6,537 nt of DNA from Gemmatimonadota bacterium. Its GTDB lineage: Bacteria > Gemmatimonadota > Gemmatimonadetes > Longimicrobiales > Gaopeijiaceae. The DNA is taken from NCBI GenBank assembly GCA_003567615.1, contig PWZC01000314.1, positions 1-6,537 of the forward strand. The letters are read 5' to 3'. Below, one piece after another: positions 5,729-6,537 of this stretch (within the stretch, counting starts at the first letter, position 1; every line of letters begins with the position of its first letter). The notes beneath the pieces are model-generated. The model saw nothing but the letters and a program-made list of their open reading frames with translations. It ran no database searches and had not been told where the DNA came from. The position numbers and the translations under genes were made by a program.

Positions 5729-6537
5729 TCACGCCGAGCCCGCCTCCTCGGCCACGCCGAGGAGCATCGAAACGTCTTCGGTCGTTCCCACCGAGTCGGT
5801 GGGAACACCCCGTGCAATTCTCCGATTCAGTCCCCGAAGCACCGTTCCGGGCCCCAGTTCCACGAACCGATCAATACCGGACGCGACCATGGTTTCGACG
5901 CAGTCCTGCCAGCGAACCGGGCTCGTGAGCTGTTCCACGAGAAGTTCACGCACCCGGTCCGGCTCGTCCACCGGCCGCGCGTCCACGTTGGCCACTACCG
6001 GGAAACGCGAACGACGGAACCTGACCGACTCCAGGTGTCTGCGCAATCCCTCCCGGGCCGGTTCCATGAGGGGGGAGTGGAAGGCGCCGGACACCTTGAG
6101 GGGAACGGCCTTTCGCGCTCCCGCGTCCCGGGCCAGTGGAAGTGCCCGCTCCACCGCGTCAAGGTCACCCGAAATGACGATCTGTCCAGGCGAATTCAGG
6201 TTCGCCGTAACCACCACGGATCCGCTGCGGGAGGCCGCCTCACAGACGGCGAGGGCTTCATCCTCCTCCAGGCCCAGGAGGGCCGCCATGGCCCCGGGAC
6301 GAGCCTCGCCCGCCGCCAGCATCAATTCGCCTCGGATCCGTACGGCCTGCAAGGCGTCCCGGAAGTCCAGCGTCCCCGAAGCCACATGGGCCGAGAACTC
6401 GCCAAGGGAGTGTCCGGCCGCCAGGGTCACAGGACCAAGCTGATCCTGCACCACGCGGAGAACGGCCACGGAATGCGCCAGGATCGCCGGTTGGGCGTTG
6501 GCGGTGCGAACGAGCTCGTCGTCGGGACCTTCCCACA
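5729..6537 (-). CDS. fabD: Malonyl-CoA:ACP transacylase, 5' end missing at window edge
   Basis: Transfers the malonyl group from malonyl-CoA to AcpP, supplying the extender unit for fatty-acid synthesis. The frame is open to the right edge; about 268 residues are present, so roughly 45 N-terminal residues, including the usual GQG oxyanion-loop motif, lie outside. In fragment numbering, EGPDDELVRTANAQPAILAHS is at 2-22 and the nucleophile S43 is in AGHSLGE. R68 (RIRGELM) would bind the malonyl carboxylate, and H153 in SGAFHSPLM is the catalytic histidine. NSPGQIVISGD, LTSPVRW and ELGPGTVL follow in family order. An internal GTG at 6469 could be read as a start, but the upstream residues match FabD well, so it is not the real one. 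It is the first gene of the visible cluster; the stop lies 14 bases before the chosen fabG start. Confidence 0.97.
   Translation of the reverse strand, partial: WEGPDDELVRTANAQPAILAHSVAVLRVVQDQLGPVTLAAGHSLGEFSAHVASGTLDFRDALQAVRIRGELMLAAGEARPGAMAALLGLEEDEALAVCEAASRSGSVVVTANLNSPGQIVISGDLDAVERALPLARDAGARKAVPLKVSGAFHSPLMEPAREGLRRHLESVRFRRSRFPVVANVDARPVDEPDRVRELLVEQLTSPVRWQDCVETMVASGIDRFVELGPGTVLRGLNRRIARGVPTDSVGTTEDVSMLLGVAEEAGSA
5784..5806. repeat. Perfect 11-bp inverted repeat inside the 3' end of fabD
   Basis: The left arm GTTCCCACCGA (5784-5794) is matched exactly by the right arm TCGGTGGGAAC (5796-5806), with one base between them. As RNA it would form at least a nine-base-pair stem with a five-base loop. 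It lies within the codons for VPTDSVGT of FabD, about 55 bases before the fabD stop and 70 to 90 bases before the fabG start. No T run follows on either strand, so a Rho-independent terminator is unlikely. It may be an mRNA structure, a protein-binding site or chance. Confidence 0.6.

Overview
The window is a GC-rich bacterial chromosome segment with dense housekeeping genes. It is dominated by a minus-strand fatty-acid synthesis cluster and shows no mobile element, CRISPR array, or tRNA or rRNA gene. Protein style (GC-ending codons, GTG and TTG starts, variable Shine-Dalgarno strength) and gene order suggest a Gram-negative-type bacterium from a less-studied phylum. Gemmatimonadota is my best guess from memory of similar proteins, but it is only an inference.

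Layout, left to right. Positions 1-117 may hold the tail of a plus-strand gene. Positions 110-1777 (+) encode an exported carboxyl-terminal processing protease of family S41 with signal peptide, PDZ domain and Ser-Lys-Gln catalytic residues. A 90-base gap separates it from a convergent minus-strand block, read from right to left: fabD (cut by the right edge), fabG, acpP, fabF, ispF and xerD.

How the genes work together. FabD loads malonyl groups onto the acyl carrier protein AcpP. FabF condenses them onto the growing chain, and FabG carries out the first reduction, so four consecutive genes supply a connected part of type II fatty-acid elongation. IspF (MEP isoprenoid pathway) and XerD (chromosome dimer resolution) follow on the same strand, with the probable ispF/xerD start overlap pointing to co-transcription. 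In many bacteria rnc follows acpP-fabF; here ispF and xerD take that place.

I see no previously undescribed system. The most interesting details are small: a perfect 11-bp inverted repeat inside the 3' end of fabD, a possible 8-codon upstream reading frame whose stop overlaps the fabF start codon, and a GC-rich palindrome containing that small frame's ribosome-binding sequence.
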